The notes beneath the pieces are model-generated. The model worked only from the letters and a program-made list of their open reading frames with translations, searched no databases and was not told the origin of the DNA. This document shows positions 13,548-23,036 of a stretch of DNA of 64,000 nt, piece by piece. The DNA is from Brevipalpus yothersi (Eukaryota; Arthropoda; Arachnida; Trombidiformes; Tenuipalpidae). The stretch's first letter is position 1; each line of letters opens with the position of its first letter. The position numbers were made by a program, and so were the translations under genes. The DNA lies in assembly GCA_003956705.1 (NCBI GenBank), contig QZCP01000091.1, forward strand, positions 1 to 64,000. The letters run 5' to 3'.

Positions 13548-16123
13548 TCTTTCAATAATGTTACGAATTTATCAAGTCTTAGAGAAATACTATTTTTTTC
13601 CTCTGTTCTTTCAGCTCCTAGTAGTCCACCGATTTTGAGTCGCGTCGATGCTCTCAGTTCAACATCAATGCAAATAAGATGGAAGGTAAGAATCATGCTT
13701 AAGAGTAAAATTATGGAGGTGAATTTATCTTTTTTCGATTAACAGGCACCAAAACACATAGAATCATTTGGATCAATTACTGGCTACTACATTGGCTATA
13801 AAGAACTAAATTCTGATAAGCCTTTGACATTTAAGACTATCGAGAACAAATTATTGGATAAATTACAATTTGTTATCAATAACTTGAAAAAATCAAGCCC
13901 ATACGTGTTCGTTGTACAAGCCTTTAATAGTAAAGGAACAAGTCCACCATCCAATGAAGTACAAGCAAGGACACTTGACAAGGATCCACCATCAACTCCT
14001 AGTTTACGTATAGTTAAGGTAACCAAAAATTCAGTTAGGGTCACATGGTCTTTGCCCATTGATTCTGAATCACCCACAGGTGAGTGAAAAGTTTCCTCTA
14101 CATCAAAATGATAAACTGAGTAATGATCATATGATAGCTTTATAACCAAGTTCGCTAGACTGTGTGGCCTGAAGACAGATTAATAATCAAATCTTGAATT
14201 CAATTCTAGGCTATCGAATTCTTTTACGCCCCAATTCGTATGATTTGAAAGCCCATGAGACGATCAATGATGGCAAAGCAAGTGCACATACCATCACCTC
14301 ACTTCGATGTGGATCAAAGTATCAAGTGTATCTGATTGCTTTCAATGAGATTGGTGAAAGTGGACCATCTGAAGCATTATCATTCCAAACTGAGGGAGAT
14401 GGTAAGTTTTCTTTTATCTGAGCCTCTCTTCACGGATGCTGGACTCAAAATTAATGCAGAAGTTTACTGGATGAAGTAAAAATATTCGGTCGAATTTTTT
14501 TGATTTTAGTTTTTGGTTTTCATGGTTTTCATTTTGATGATTCAAAAATATCATGATCCAACTTCTATCCCTCCTTTGATGAAATTTTTTAATCGAATTA
14601 AATGTTCGAAATTGATTTATCTTGCCACTCAGCAATAAACTTAGATTTTTTTTTAGAATTGGATTCAGAAAAGTATTCTATTATTTTATCCAATAGGATT
14701 GAGATTTTGCGCTGTAATAGCTAAAATCCACAAGAGAATAGGATGATTCTGAGGCTCAAATTTTTCTAGTTTTTTATTGTTTTTCCAAGCACGAGGTCCT
14801 TGAGGTCAAATGAAATATGCTGAAAATTTTCGATAATTATCATCAAAATTTTTCCAACAGTTCCTGATCCTCCGGACAAATCATCATTCATACATGTGAA
14901 CACATCTTTTATCATGCTTCATCTATCAGCTTGGCATGCCTCTTGTCCAATAAATAATTTTGAAATAAAATATAAAGAGTATGGTCACACTGAATGGACA
15001 CTTGTGTCCAGTACCGTTACACCGATTCTGGATGTATTCCTGGTGACCGGGCTTCAGCCAGCAACATGGTATAAGCTTATGATAAATGCCTACAGTGATC
15101 CCGGAAATAAAGAAGCTCAATATAGTCTAGCAACTCTAACTGAAAACGGAGGTCAGTGAAGGTTTCCATTTCTCATCCACACAATTCCATACCATTACCT
15201 GACTTATGATACTGATGCAAAAAAATTTTTTTTCTCTCTCTCTCTCTCTCTTCCCAACTTTAGCCACGATAGCACCAATGTCTGTGAGCAGTAATCCGGA
15301 AAGCTATCGACTTCGTCGATATGTCCAAATGGTTTTGCCAATAACTTGCGTGTTCATATCCATTGTGGTTGTCATCGTTTTTCTCTTATTTTTTGGTTTC
15401 AAACGCAATCGCATTATTGGCAACCCTGCAAATATGGGTAAGACATACACACACACACATGCACATTCATCATAAGTTCAACCAACTTGAATATCATCAG
15501 AAATTTTTATCTCTTCTCCTTCTCCTTCTACAGGCGACCATCTTTCGGTTAAAGGTGATAATATATCCATGTCTTCCACCAAAGTTGTCTACGAAAGTGC
15601 TCATCGTGAGGAGCGCAACAGTGTATATTGTCAATCTCCTTACGCAACTACCCGAGTTTCACTGTACTTTCAAGAAAATCCAGCTCTTAATGCAAATTCA
15701 TCAGCGATGAATCATTCCGAAAACTCTTATGATATGCCTCTCTTGAAGGTAAGGTTACGATGGTAGAAGAAAAATGTAGCCCTCAATGATTGCGAAAACT
15801 TTTTGTTCTCCTCCTCTTTCGAGAAAATAGAATTGAATCTTTCCCAAGAAAATTCTGAGGAATCTTGACTTTTCTTACTTTCATCTTGCATTGTGTGTGT
15901 GCATGAGATGGATTTGAACGCCTCTGCAACCGCCTTCCTCAGATTTTTGATTAGCTTCTTCATCATATGTAACGTTTGGATTTCTCTTTTTTCTCTCTTC
16001 CGATCATTTTTACAGTCACATGCCACCAACAGAGCCTTGTATCAAGACTTTTCTGGTGGAATGGGCCTTTGTGATAATGCCAATCAAGTGGACATTTCTG
16101 GTCAACCGATTTTCTCGAGATGA
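6192..16123 (+). CDS. Dscam: Dscam-like Ig-superfamily receptor (5'-partial, 17 exons)
   Basis: Homophilic adhesion receptor of the Dscam family, expected at neuronal (and possibly haemocyte) membranes. Exons: 6192-6359, 7283-7429, 7617-8285, 8634-8805, 9705-9943, 10043-10204, 10284-10571, 10811-10930, 11097-11415, 11503-11783, 12921-13085, 13615-13685, 13746-14079, 14210-14401, 14861-15151, 15264-15437, 15534-15748 and a last exon 16016-16123 ending in TGA; all junctions are GT-AG and the frame is kept throughout, mostly phase 1. The product runs from Ig2 (YDEYVLIGNTAVFKC) through Ig9, each with the Cys...Trp...YxC pattern, then four FN3 domains, one TM helix (LPITCVFISIVVVIVFLLFF) and a tail of about 125 residues. 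The last two FN3 match Dscam FN5 (CGSKYQVYLIAFN) and FN6 (CPI...PATWY), so FN3, FN4 and Ig10 appear to be missing. Ig3 and Ig4 share one exon, unlike the split variable exons of insect Dscam1. Signal peptide and Ig1 are not seen. It could be one of several Dscam paralogues. Confidence 0.9.
12562..12588. repeat. (GA)n microsatellite in Dscam intron
   Basis: GA run inside the 1.1 kb Dscam intron 11784-12920. I see no exon-like sequence or duplicated FN3 half-exon elsewhere in that intron. Confidence 0.9.
13191..13543. repeat. (CT)n tract with 231-base N gap in Dscam intron
   Basis: CT repeat at 13191-13224, unknown bases at 13225-13455, then CT again to 13543. The gap is an assembly gap inside one long polypyrimidine tract within the intron 13086-13614. 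Frames spanning it (Ser-Leu or Arg-Glu repeats) are artefacts. Confidence 0.97.
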
Positions 16124-16720
16124 TATCCAGTTTCTTGATGATGATCATCGTATTGGCTAGCATTGGTGACGATTCTCAAATTCAGGCGAAAAAAGAGGAA
16201 GAAGATTGACACTATTTTGTTTTTCAATTAGTAACGCACTCCAAGCATGAGGAAATGCTTCATTTTTATGGTCTAAGTATTATACTCATGATAATTTGTC
16301 TTACACTTGGAACTTGGTCGAGAATTGTCTTCATCTTTCTCCTCCGAAGAATTGTGCCTCTGTATACAATTGACTAGTCAATCATCATGATTATCATGAA
16401 TATCCTGATTCTGGTATTGTTCCAGAGAGGTGTTAAAATTTATAACAACATCCTGTAAGAGGATAATCTGACTGTGATAATTTTTTTTCGAACCCAACCA
16501 TTTTCAAGAAATAAAATATGATAACGACATTCCTAAAATAACAAACATGATTATTAACTTGAAGGCCTTGGAAAAATTCAGGATGCGTCAATATTGACGA
16601 GATGAAAGAAACAACTGATAGATAGAGAACCAAAAATTGAGTTGTTTGAATGACCTAAAGCAGCCAGAAATGAAATAGATGCCTGAATGAGAAAAATATT
16701 TTATTACAATTTTATCGCAA
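16124..16720 (+). other. Dscam 3'UTR / convergent intergenic
   Basis: No coding sequence. An AATAAA at 16510-16515 is a candidate poly(A) signal for Dscam. On the other strand an AATAAA (plus-strand TTTATT at 16700-16705) lies about 15 bp past the stop codon of the sphingomyelin synthase gene. The block 16275-16374 is repeated with about five differences at 20378-20476. Confidence 0.6.
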
Positions 16721-17981
16721 TTAATCGCTTTTCTTCTTATTCATCATTTTATAAACCAGTTTTCTTATGAAATCTAGCTTAAATGGTTGTTCAAAATGAT
16801 TAGGCACTATGCCACAAATACCGGATTCAAAAAACGAGAATAAAGGGAACCATATTCTGGTTCGCTCTCTATCCTCTTGATATAAAGCGCGATTGTTGGC
16901 TAACGTGTGATAGTAAAGAAACAGTCTAGTAGAGATATAAAATGCAATGAAAACATCGATGGAGTAGTGTTCATGAGCTGCGAGAATGAAGAAAACCCCA
17001 AAGAGATTAAGCACCCATGAAACGGTATGAATGTAGTAATACTTAGGCGGAGTATCTGTAAGATAAGTGAAAAGAAAATGGAACGGAAATCATTTGCATG
17101 CTTCAGTTATCAAGAGAGTCACACTTACATTCGGTGATAAAAAAATTAAGTAGCGTCAAAGTTACTGTATGTCCACTGAACATATAATCACCGCATGTTC
17201 GGACACCTTGAATTGACATTCCACCTCCAGCCCATATTGTGTAAGCTTGCGTGAGACGTTCTGTCCAATCACCATAAGCCTGAAGATGGAAAGTACATTT
17301 ATAAGGTGAACTGATAAGAGGTTAAATTTACCAGATTTATCCGGGTGATATTTACCCTTGCTTTGCAGTTCAAATGTCGACCGGGGACGGACAAAGAGGT
17401 GATCATCATTGTTATACACCGTAAAAGGAAGACAGAACCAAAAAGCGAGAACATTCGACGTAGAAGAATGAATCTTGAGGTGAATAAAATGATAGGTTTG
17501 TCAAAGTCAAGTTGATGTTGAGAAATGAAATGAAATCTTACCGATGTTTATGGAATATCAAAATAATGCACCATATCAAAAATAATGCTACACCACAAAC
17601 TTCACACATCTGGAATGCCCAAGGAATTAGAGGCACATTATCCAAGAAAATATCCGGTAATGGTGGATAAGTTTGCATATCAGGCACTCGGTCGTGAACG
17701 ATTATCATAACAAATGCGGTGATCCAAGTGACCAGAAAAAAATATACCATTGCCACAAGAGTTTTCCATGTCTCTGGATTTTGTATATTGCTTACTTGTA
17801 TCTCATCCTTGATCATTCCATTTCCATCATTCAAAAAATTCTTTCCACGACGTTTCTTTCCAGTTTTCCGTTTGATTGCTGGTTCATCAAATTCATCGAT
17901 TTCATCATCTTTATCCCAAGTGTTTAAAGCAGTTACCTTACGAGTAGCGACCCGTTCTGAGAATCTCCATTTACTCTCCAT
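16721..17981 (-). CDS. SGMS: Sphingomyelin synthase family enzyme
   Basis: Predicted polytopic Golgi or plasma-membrane enzyme that moves a phosphocholine (or phosphoethanolamine) head group from a phospholipid to ceramide. Minus-strand exons 17981-17542, 17473-17356, 17279-17129 and 17055-16721 join in frame to 347 residues; introns are 68-76 bp. Both signature lipid-phosphatase motifs are present: CGDYMFSGHT (residues 215-223, His222) and HYSID (His266, Asp270), giving the His-His-Asp catalytic set of the family. Other family marks are HDRVPDM..YPPLPDIF near residue 100 and the RCITMMIT..VPG segment. About six hydrophobic helices are visible. I chose the ATG at 17981 because the in-frame ATG at 18041 would add only a hydrophobic, microsatellite-derived stretch. 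There is no N-terminal SAM domain, which argues against SMSr/SAMD8. Substrate choice cannot be read from the sequence. Confidence 0.9.
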
Positions 17982-18411
17982 TTTGAGAGAAAGAGAAAGA
18001 GAGAGAAAGATACAAATTACAAATCGAATCAATGAAAACAAAACACAACCACAAAATTGAGTCTAAATTTCCATCACATTATTGGAATATATAAAATATA
18101 ATAACAAATTATTTAAATATCCTAGGTATGACTATATGACTATATTGAGACCCAACTCTCTAATGTTGCCTCATGTTTGTTTTGGTTTACAAAAAAAAAA
18201 ATTTTGAAGAAATCAAAGTAAAGACTGGTGGCGAATGTTGAAAACATTTGATCGATCAAAAAAAAAAAGAAAAGAAAAGAGTTTCTGTTATGTGTGTATC
18301 GAGAAGGATGAGATCTAGTGATTTTAATTAATTATGATTAGTTTGTTTAATCTCCTCTTTTTGATGGAAAGCTAATCTTGTGAATGGCAGTGATATCAGT
18401 CATATACTGCC
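17982..18411. promoter_or_regulatory. Divergent SGMS/Abi intergenic region
   Basis: 430 bp between two start codons pointing away from each other, so it must hold both 5' ends and probably a bidirectional promoter. It is strongly AT-rich; I see no convincing TATA/Inr pair. Confidence 0.5.
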
Positions 18412-19961
18412 ATGGCTAGTGAATCTAATACAAATAAGATGAATGAGCTGTGTGAGCTCATACAAAATGAGATACCTGATGGTCGTGAGAGACTTCGTGA
18501 GAGTAATTCTAATCTCGAATTGGTGGCCAATTATTGTGAAGACAATTATTTTAAGGTGGATTTATTTGATGCTCAAAATTTCTTTGAAATTATAAAGTTC
18601 TATGCTCTCTACTAAATACTGTCATTTTCTTTTCTCCCCTTTCTCTCTGTGTGTTTTTGTGCTGATAGACGGAAGATAAGCGTGCTGCACTAGAGGTGAC
18701 CAAAAATTACACAACACAATCATTAGCTCATGTAGCTTATCAAATCAATGTCTTGGCTTTCAATTTGATTCATATGCTCGATCTTCAAGGAACTCAATTG
18801 GCTGAAATGGAATCTCAAATCAACCATATCGATCAAACAGTCAATATTCACAAGGAAAAAATTGCTCGAAGAGAGATCGGTATTTTAACTGTCAATCGAA
18901 ACACTATTCGACAACATAAAATTCTAATTCCTGCTAGTCTGGAGAAGCCGGTGAAGTACACTCGTAGGCCAATCGATTATTCTGTGCTCGATGACATTGG
19001 CCATGGCACTCGAATTTCTTCAACTACAAGTATTCTCAAGTCAAAGCGTTTATCTGGTCAAACTCATCTCAATGGTAGCATGACTTTACGTCCAAGAACT
19101 GCTCCTAATGTGAAGCCACCAACTCCACCAGGAACATTGCGTAGTGGTGGAAGTTTATCTCGAGCTTCTAAAGATTATCGAACTCCTGTTCCTCCTGTTG
19201 CACCACCCCAAGTTCCGAGTAATTATGCTCCTAATTATCCGATTGGTCATCCAAAAGGACCCTCAGATAGCTCTCGAAGAGGAAGTGGCTACTCGACTTT
19301 ACCGCTTGGTATGGTACACACTGGATCAGGATCTGGCGCTAATCTCATATCTCAGGCTATGCAGAAAATGCAAGTTGCTCAACAGAATGTCCAACCTGCA
19401 CAGCCACAAACAAGAGCCGAATTACAGCATTATCAACAACTTCAGCAACAGCTCCAACAGCCCCAGCAGCCTCATCAACAATCTCAACCACAATCAACTT
19501 ATGGAATCCTGAATCCTCAATTCAACCAACAGCAACCGCATCAACCAAACCTCCAACAGAATCCCCGACCAGAGGTCAAAAGTGATCGACCTACTGGTGT
19601 AGTAAATCCTTCTCCAACTCCACCACTACCTCCTCCACCGCAACCAGCTGTCCAAGAAATTAGTGAGGATCAGACCTCTCAAGGTGGCTTTCCAAGAGGT
19701 CATGAAACCCCACCACTACCTCCTCCTCCACCGATAGATGATAACTCTGAATTGTCGAATAATTCCGATTGGATACCAAAGAAATATCTGGAAAAGGTTA
19801 TCGCTGTGTATGATTATGTAGCCACCAGAGGAGACGAGCTTTCTTTCTCCGAGAATTCAGTGATCTACGTGATCAATAAGAACGAAGATGGCTGGTATGA
19901 AGGAGTCATGGAAGGTGTCACAGGCCTGTTTCCAGGAAACTATGTTGAACCATGTATTTAA
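18412..19961 (+). CDS. Abi: Abl interactor (Abi), WAVE complex subunit
   Basis: Abi links Abl kinase signalling to the WAVE regulatory complex and Arp2/3-driven actin assembly. Two exons, 18412-18555 and 18669-19961 (113 bp intron, phase 0), give 478 residues. The N-terminal WAVE-binding and homeo-homologous region is clear: LIQNEIPDGRERL, YTTQSLAHVAYQIN, INHIDQTVNIHKEKIARREI and RRPIDYSVLDDIGHG all match Abi1/2. The middle (about residues 160-400) is low-complexity, with PxxP stretches and a Gln/Pro-rich segment at about 290-345. The C-terminus (about 425-478) is an SH3 domain with ALYDY-like AVYDYV, a DGWYEG core and GLFPGNYVE. Length and domain order are normal for the family. Confidence 0.96.
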
Positions 19962-20163
19962 CCTAGTTATACAACTCGAAATTCGGTCGAACTTTTTTTT
20001 GCTCATAATTTTAATTTAATGATCTTTAATCCATATTTACATTACTTATTTATTTTCATTTTCTATTCTGGTCTAAGTCTTTGGAATGTTGACTAAACTT
20101 AAATTCCTACTTAACTTGATTGGATTCAGCTTCTTTTTTAATACTCCTGTTTTTTTGCGGTGA

Positions 20164-20165
<2 letters not shown>

Positions 20166-20217
<52 letters not shown>
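20166..20217. repeat. (CT)n microsatellite abutting the mosaic insert
   Basis: CT run of about 52 bp between the Abi 3' region and the Mpp10-derived fragment. It sits at the left edge of the copied block. Confidence 0.93.
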
Positions 20218-20222
<5 letters not shown>

Positions 20223-20225
20223 TTT

Positions 20226-20302
20226 CATTTTCTTTTTCTTGAGACGTCTTTCACGCTTACGATCGGTCGAATCTTTCTCTGTTTCACTCATAGTAAGAGG
20301 TG
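20226..20302 (-). pseudogene. Partial copy of an Mpp10 coding segment with internal 60-bp deletion
   Basis: Plus-strand 20226-20290 matches 21329-21392 with two differences by eye, and 20288-20302 matches 21450-21464. On the minus strand it reads SETEKDSTDRKRERRLKKKK, identical to part of the real Mpp10 C-terminus. Exactly 60 bp (source 21393-21452) are absent between two CACTC pentamers, the footprint expected of a microhomology deletion, leaving one pentamer. It has no start context or neighbouring exons, and the frame runs straight into GA repeat, so it is a dead fragment and not a gene. Confidence 0.85.
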
Positions 20303-20306
20303 ATTC

Positions 20307-20376
20307 GAAAATAAGGTGATTCTGAGGATTAAATTCTTCTAGTTTTCTATTGTTTTTCCATGCACGAGGTCCCTAG
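20307..20376 (+). repeat. Copy of a Dscam-intron segment (source about 14733-14805)
   Basis: Shares TGATTCTGAGG, TTCTAGTTTT, TATTGTTTTTCCA and GCACGAGGTCC in order with the Dscam intron at about 14733-14805, same orientation, with scattered substitutions. It directly follows the Mpp10 fragment. Confidence 0.85.
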
Positions 20377-20377
20377 A

Positions 20378-20476
20378 AGTATTATACCCATGATAATTTG
20401 TCTTACACTTGGAACTTGGTTAGGATTGTCTTCATCTTTCTCCTCCGAAGAATTGTGCCTCTGTATCCAATTGACT
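20378..20476 (+). repeat. Copy of Dscam 3'-region segment (source about 16275-16374)
   Basis: About 100 bp nearly identical to 16275-16374, same orientation, about five differences by eye. It joins the Dscam-intron copy with almost no gap. Confidence 0.9.
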
Positions 20477-20599
20477 TATATAGTACTTTAGAGTTGTTGG
20501 AGTAAGAAAACCGGCGAAATAGAGACTTGTACTGGTTGATAACCATTACCTGTATTGTTATAATTATTGAACATCTGATAGATACTCATGCGGCCAGCG

Positions 20600-20695
20600 A
20601 TAATTTCTGGCGACAATATCACAGACAAAAAACTGGTCCAAAAGTCTGATGGGAATTCTCATTCGTCAGACGTGATAAAGCGGCCAGAAAATTAT
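20600..20695. other. Interrupted inverted repeat able to form a hairpin
   Basis: ATAATTTCTGGC (20600-20611) pairs with GCCAGAAAATTAT (20683-20695); ATCAC near 20617-20621 pairs with GTGAT at 20672-20676; GTCTGA (20644-20649) pairs with TCAGAC (20666-20671). The arms are nested around a 16-base loop, with an asymmetric bulge of about 22 bases on the left arm. It could be a decayed palindromic element or a structured RNA; strand and function are unknown. Confidence 0.5.
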
Positions 20696-21160
20696 GATTT
20701 TGACTTAATCTGGTGGCCAAAGATTATCATTTAACAAGAAACTAAAAAAATCACCTGTGAGCATCTGTCAATAGTTCCCTTCATTGAGTTGATTCACATC
20801 ACCATTGATTGCTCTCTATCTCTTCTCTAGAACTGCTCTTTGACCATTATCTAGCAATTTCGATGAAATTACTTGATCCAGTTTGATAGAATGTGTGAAA
20901 AATCCCATTCAAAAATATGTTTCGTAGTGACTTGTTGTCACCAACAGCAACAATATCGTTAATTAGTTGATCAGTTGAAGCTGTACGAAATTTTTACCAT
21001 GGAATATTCGAGTATCTCGGGAGAACGGACAAACAGTAGACAAACATTTTTAAATTAACAATCCTTTCAAATGATGATCGATTTGTTATTGAACCCCAAA
21101 AGATATCAAAAACATGACTGGATGATAATAAAAATAATGATGAAAATTTTAACAAGTTCG

Positions 21161-22538
21161 TTAAGCTAGATTTTTAACAGAATCATTTTTTCTTCCTTGA
21201 CGCAATTTTTTATCGGAGTCAGGCTTTTGTTTATTTGATTTTCGGTCTTTATTTTTGACTGTGGCGTCTTCAGACAGTGGTTTAACGTTCTTTAGATTTT
21301 TCTTCTGCTGATATTTGACTCTTGATTTCATCTTCTTTTTCTTGAGACGTCTTTCACGCTTACGATCGGTCGAATCTTTCTCTGTCTCACTCTTGACCGG
21401 TCTCTTGGGCTTCGCTAGAACTTCCTCTGGAGCAAGAAGCTCACCAGCACTCATAGTAAGAGGTATTGCTTCTTCTGCTGTTACTGAAGGTAGATTACTA
21501 ATAACTTTGATCTCTGCCTCAGGAGGTTTAGGTGTGAAGTAATAATTGGACATTGCATCTAACTGAATGAACAATCCACTCATTAGTTTTCGAATTTCTT
21601 TATGAGCTTCACACTCATCTTCTTTTTTCTCTTGCTGCTGTCTATCTAGAAAATCTTTCTCATAAACTTCCGCTAAACCAACTTTACTCTTCTCCTGTTC
21701 CAGCATCAAACGTCTCTTGTATTCGAATGGAAGTTCAACAGGCTTTTGTTTACGCTGTACATCATCCCATGTTTGATCTCGAATTCTTTGCTTGATTATT
21801 TCTTCTATTTTGGATGTAGTATCTTCGCTGATAATCGGAGCAGGGCGTGAAACAAAATCATACTGGAAAGCTTCCTCGAGTAAACTATTCTCTGGTCTTC
21901 GATCTCCTGTGACTTCACCCACTAATTTCCATGGTTTTTTCTTCAAATTTTCTTCTTCAAGCTCATTAATTCGCATCTTAAGTTGGAGTTGATCACGCTG
22001 AAATGTAGATAGATTGCCACTTTCCATGAATTGATCGAAACTATCATTATCTTCGTCTTCATCTTCATCAGCTTCAATGTGGTTATCATCACCCAAATCA
22101 TCACTTGCTTCTTTAATGTTTAACTTTGTCGATTTTTTGGATCGATCTCGTCTCTCTTTCTTGGTAGATGAAACCGTAAGATGAGCTATATCACTTATCA
22201 ACCTATCGAGATGCTCTTTATTATCCACTTCAAGTTGTGTCCACACTTGTTCCTCATCGAAACCATCAATTGCTAAATCTTTAATTTTACCTTTATATCC
22301 ATCTTTTCTTAAAGATTGAAACAAACTGCCCAACAGTTTTCTTGATTTGTTTTCTTTCTCAGAGTTCGGTCTAAATGTTGAAAGAAGAAAAAGAAATCAC
22401 CAATCAATTACAGAAATGATTACAATTATCAAAATAACAACTCTAATAAACTTACTTTAAAAATGTTGTGAGATCATCTACAATCTGATTGAAATCAGAT
22501 GAAATAGATGCAGTATCTATGGCAAAATTTAGACCCAT
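21161..22538 (-). CDS. MPHOSPH10: U3 snoRNP protein Mpp10
   Basis: Mpp10 forms a subcomplex with Imp3 and Imp4 in the nucleolar SSU processome and is needed for early 18S pre-rRNA cleavages. Minus-strand exons 22538-22456 and 22370-21161 (85 bp intron) give 430 residues. Family marks are GFDEEQVWTQLE near the N-terminus, an acidic stretch (EADEDEDEDNDSFD), and the conserved core KKPWKLVGEVTGDRRPENSLLEE, APIISEDTTSKIEEIIKQRIRDQTWDD and SNYYFTPKPPEAEIKVISNLP, then TMSAGELLAPEEVL. The C-terminus is Lys/Arg-rich. At 430 residues it is clearly shorter than the yeast and human proteins; the loss is mainly in the long acidic middle. The start is the only ATG in front of the first exon in frame. It is head-to-head with the ZMAT5-like gene. 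Part of its C-terminal coding sequence is copied at 20226-20302. Confidence 0.95.
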
Positions 22539-23036
22539 AATTGATCATAAAAAGCAAAAGGTCCACACAAATTAACACATAATCTAGAAAATATCATGCA
22601 ATTCACAATCAATAAACAATTAAACTTCAAAGCTTCCGCGTGTTGATCAATCTAATGCATACAAAACATAACACAAAACACATGGCTTAATGTTCACGAG
22701 GCAAAGAAAAACATGGATAATTGAGCGCGTTTTTTGCATCTCTCTTGCTTCGAGATGTGACTATTATCCTTAATTGTTGACAATCTAGTTAATTATTGGT
22801 GTCAATTTCACATTTTTACTGGTTTGTTGGAGTTGTAATGAATTGAGGTGCTCAACTATCGTCACTAGTGGTTAATTAGTTGATTGTCGCTTTTATATTG
22901 ATCTTATTTTGATGGTGCTGGGAAATTTTGACAACTAAACATTTGTCTGATTATGGAATTATTTAGTGATTGAAATATTCTATCTTGTTATTTACCTGTG
23001 ATCAATTCAAACAGATTTTGTGGTTGATGTAAGACA
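22539..23036. promoter_or_regulatory. Divergent Mpp10/ZMAT5 intergenic region
   Basis: 498 bp separate two start codons that point away from each other. Both genes encode RNA-processing factors, so a shared bidirectional promoter is plausible. No TATA/Inr pair is evident. Confidence 0.5.

Noticed and set aside
13144..13742. Long open frames on both strands across the N gap
   Set aside because: They are Ser-Leu or Arg-Glu dipeptide translations of CT/GA repeat plus undefined bases; only 13615-13685 within is a real Dscam exon.
20073..20291. Small gene encoding a Lys/Arg-rich protein on the minus strand
   Set aside because: It is the truncated Mpp10 copy read into a GA repeat; no independent start or neighbouring exons.
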